Part shown: positions 62,250-64,000 of the stretch, piece after piece
How the letters are laid out: each line of letters begins with the position of its first letter
Numbering within the stretch: position 1 is the stretch's first letter
Assembly (NCBI RefSeq): GCF_021389935.1
Contig: NZ_CP089979.1
Coordinates: 2,585,001 to 2,649,000, forward strand
Length of the DNA: 64,000 nt
From: Fulvivirga ligni
GTDB lineage: Bacteria > Bacteroidota > Bacteroidia > Cytophagales > Cyclobacteriaceae
Direction: 5' to 3'
The notes under the pieces: generated by a model
Told to the model about the DNA's origin: nothing
Database searches by the model: none
Seen by the model: the letters and a program-made list of their open reading frames with translations, nothing else
Program-made: the position numbers and the translations under genes

Positions 62250-62388
62250 ATATCTTTCACAATCCTTTTTAAAAGGCCTTTTCTGGCTAATAATTCTTTA
62301 ATTTAAAAAAATATCAGCTTAGGCTGTAACCATTTTCAAATACCTCAGTTTCCCTGCCTGAATAGAGAAACGAAAAAAGAATTATTGA

Positions 62389-62946
62389 TTGGAGTCGATT
62401 TCCGATAATGCATTGATGCTAAAAGTACAGGAGGGTGATCTCGATAAATTGGGGTTGCTATTTGAACGCTATAAAAAGGTTCTGTTCGGGTTCTTTTTTA
62501 ATATGAACCACGATATGAGCCTTAGCGAAGACCTCGTGCAAAACGTTTTCGTACGGATTCTCAAATATAAGCATGGCTTTAAAGCTACAGGTGAGTTTAA
62601 GGTGTGGATGTTTCATATCGCAAGAAATGTGAATATAGACAACTTCAGAAAAAACAAATTCAAACATAGCGATTCACTCGACTCGTGGGAAGATCAGGTG
62701 TTGGATGAAGCCGGTAACCAAGAGATGGAAATGACTAAAATTGATGAGATGAGTCTCCTTGAAAAAGCATTGATCAAAATGGAGCCTGAAAAGAGAGAAG
62801 TCATCACACTTTCCAAAATAGATGGGTTGAAATATAAGCAGATCGGGGAGTTACTAAACTGCTCAGAAGGGGCGGTAAAGGTGAAGGTTTTTAGAGCGCT
62901 TCAAGATTTGAAAGAAAAATATATGCTCCTGGAGCAACGGCTATAA
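62389..62946 (+). CDS. ECF RNA polymerase sigma factor (Bacteroidota HEAT-operon type)
   Basis: 185 residues from a TTG start (MESISDNALMLKVQEGD); the residues before the next ATG at position 10 fit the family's usual N terminus, which supports TTG. Region 2: LGLLFERYKKVLFGFFFNMN, LSEDLVQNVFVRILKY and FKVWMFHIARNVNID. Region 4: KREVITLSKIDGLKYKQIGELL and SEGAVKVKVFRALQDLKEK. It is followed 11 bases later by a membrane protein with HEAT-like repeats, then by a DUF4097-like gene: a recurrent Bacteroidota operon type. Confidence 0.92.
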   Translation: MESISDNALMLKVQEGDLDKLGLLFERYKKVLFGFFFNMNHDMSLSEDLVQNVFVRILKYKHGFKATGEFKVWMFHIARNVNIDNFRKNKFKHSDSLDSWEDQVLDEAGNQEMEMTKIDEMSLLEKALIKMEPEKREVITLSKIDGLKYKQIGELLNCSEGAVKVKVFRALQDLKEKYMLLEQRL

Positions 62947-62957
62947 TATTCTTAAAT

Positions 62958-63737
62958 ATGGAAGCTAAAGATTTAATTGAAAAATATAACACTGTAGGGC
63001 TCAATGCTGAAGAGATGAGGCGGATGGAGGATCTACTGGCCAGCGGAGCTATTGATTTAGATGATTTGAATGTAATCAATGAATTCAATCATAAGCTCGA
63101 TGGTCTTGAAATACCTGGTCCCTCTGAGGGCATGTCAGACGGGTTTTACGCTATGCTTGCCCAGGAAAAGAAGCAATCTAAAGCTTCTGGTTCATTTGAT
63201 TTGGTGCGGTGGTTTACAGTTAAACCAGCATTCAGATGGGCATATAGTTTTGGATTAGTTTTAGTCGGAGTGCTAGGAGGGTACTTTGTGAGTAGGCAAC
63301 CAACTGACAATCAGCAGCTTGATCAGTTGACTTCTGAGGTGGCAGATATGAAGGAGATGATGATGCTAACCCTCATAGATAAGGAATCTACCAGTGACAG
63401 ACTAAAGGCTGTAAATCTTACCTCTGAGATGACCAATGTGAGTCAAAAAGTGACTGATGCGCTGCTAAATACACTGGTTAAAGATGATAATGTAAATGTA
63501 AGGCTGGCGGCTATAGATGCCTTGTATCCATATGCTTCTAATCCAGAGGTTAGGAAAGGTATAATTAGGTCTATAGCAAAACAAGAATCGCCAATGGTGC
63601 AGGTGGCGCTGGCAGAAATGATGGTAAGGCTTCAGGTAAAGGGTTCTGTGAAGGAATTAGAGAATCTGGCAGGTAAGGAAACTACACCGCCGGAGGTGAA
63701 AGAAAAGCTAAAGGAAAGCATAGATATACTCATTTAG
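62958..63737 (+). CDS. HEAT-repeat membrane protein, likely anti-sigma factor
   Basis: 259 residues. A cytoplasmic helical N terminus (about 1-85) with LIEKYNTVGLNAEEMRRMEDLL resembles anti-sigma zinc-finger-type contact regions but has no visible zinc ligands. One membrane helix is at about 92-112 (FRWAYSFGLVLVGVLGGYFV). The periplasmic part has a short coiled coil (QLDQLTSEVADMKEMMML) and two or three HEAT repeats (VNVRLAAIDALYPYASNPEVR, MVQVALAEMMVRLQVKGSVK). Its position after an ECF sigma gene supports the anti-sigma role. The HEAT repeats may be the sensor. Confidence 0.82.
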   Translation: MEAKDLIEKYNTVGLNAEEMRRMEDLLASGAIDLDDLNVINEFNHKLDGLEIPGPSEGMSDGFYAMLAQEKKQSKASGSFDLVRWFTVKPAFRWAYSFGLVLVGVLGGYFVSRQPTDNQQLDQLTSEVADMKEMMMLTLIDKESTSDRLKAVNLTSEMTNVSQKVTDALLNTLVKDDNVNVRLAAIDALYPYASNPEVRKGIIRSIAKQESPMVQVALAEMMVRLQVKGSVKELENLAGKETTPPEVKEKLKESIDILI

Positions 63738-63785
63738 AAACAATAACAACACTCAAATAAATAGGTAAATTAAAACAGTAATTAG

Positions 63786-64000
63786 ATGAAGAAAGGATTA
63801 TTAAGTATAGTGATTTTGGCATTGACCTGCGGGAATTTTATAGTGGCGTTGGCTCAGGATAAAGGTGAATTTGCAGTGCCATTCAGTGATCCTGCCAAGC
63901 GTGGTAAAGTGAATGTGGATATAAAAAGTGGCTTTATAGAAGTAGTGGGAACAAGCAGAAAGGACGTTATGGTTTCCTACGAAAAGAAGAATAGTCATGG
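63786..64000 (+). CDS. Start of a DUF4097-like exported protein (cut by the window end)
   Basis: ATG at 63786, 71 complete codons visible, with no stop before the window edge. A signal peptide is evident (MKKGLLSIVILALTCGNFIV to ALAQ), followed by KRGKVNVDIKSGFIEVVGTS, the first strands of a right-handed beta structure as in DUF4097 proteins. It is the third gene of the ECF sigma/HEAT anti-sigma operon, 48 bases after the HEAT gene. The remaining C-terminal part is outside the window, so the family call is moderate. Confidence 0.7.
   Translation, partial: MKKGLLSIVILALTCGNFIVALAQDKGEFAVPFSDPAKRGKVNVDIKSGFIEVVGTSRKDVMVSYEKKNSH

Noticed and set aside
62255-62290. Possible terminator after the GDSL lipoprotein gene
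   Set aside because: CCTTTTTAAAAGG and AAAAGGCCTTTT are palindromes with no loop; a stable hairpin is doubtful.

Overview
The window reads as chromosomal DNA of a gliding-type Bacteroidota, most likely a Cytophagales member of the Fulvivirga kind. This placement is inferred from several traits: type IX secretion (T9SS) sorting domains of both type A and type B, PorP/SprF proteins, ECF sigma/anti-sigma pairs, a fused isobutyryl-CoA mutase, AT-rich TAnnTTTG -7 promoter elements, and a near absence of Shine-Dalgarno sequences. No tRNA, rRNA, CRISPR array, insertion sequence or phage gene was recognised. Genes are dense. No gap exceeds 300 bases, and many gene ends overlap by 1-17 nt or share bidirectional terminators.

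Layout. 0-7.3 kb: the 3' end of an unknown gene, a small T9SS-secreted protein, an acyl-CoA dehydrogenase, a secreted GH43 glycosidase, imidazolonepropionase (hutI) and an OsmC protein. 7.3-10.4 kb: a response regulator next to a five-PAS histidine kinase that is split into three reading frames by two poly-A frameshifts. 10.5-21.8 kb: a LON-domain protein, IcmF, a membrane patatin, an rRNA methyltransferase, aconitase, FolE and an animal-like 6-pyruvoyl-tetrahydropterin synthase. 21.9-25.5 kb: a calcium-repeat T9SS type B cargo coupled to its own PorP/SprF protein. 25.6-28.5 kb: a small accessory cluster of P450, acyl carrier protein and a frameshifted TIGR03032-like protein. 28.6-33.8 kb: an Fe-S APS reductase, a sugar-nucleotide epimerase, D-lactate dehydrogenase and a YfhO membrane protein.

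33.9-44.9 kb holds the molybdenum-cofactor genes moaA, moaD, moaE, mobA, moaC and moeA. They are interrupted by a 5.3-kb operon (about 37.4-42.7 kb) made of an ECF sigma factor, a one-TM protein with a TonB C-terminal domain, a large T9SS type B cargo, and a PorP/SprF protein fused to an OmpA peptidoglycan-binding domain. All four genes overlap or abut. This looks like a self-contained envelope-signalling and surface-export module, and it is the best candidate here for an undescribed system.

45-64 kb: ffh, an M61 peptidase, pdhB, an OmpA/TPR lipoprotein, a PspC-like protein, a glycosyltransferase with YbaB, and a hisS-hutH-T9SS type B operon. These are followed by a small lysine-rich protein, a YfcE phosphoesterase with a GH97 glycosidase, a thioredoxin-like protein and a GDSL lipoprotein. 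The window ends in a second ECF operon: sigma factor, HEAT-repeat membrane protein, and the start of a DUF4097-like exported protein.

All functional calls come from reading motifs and recalled family features. No database search was run.
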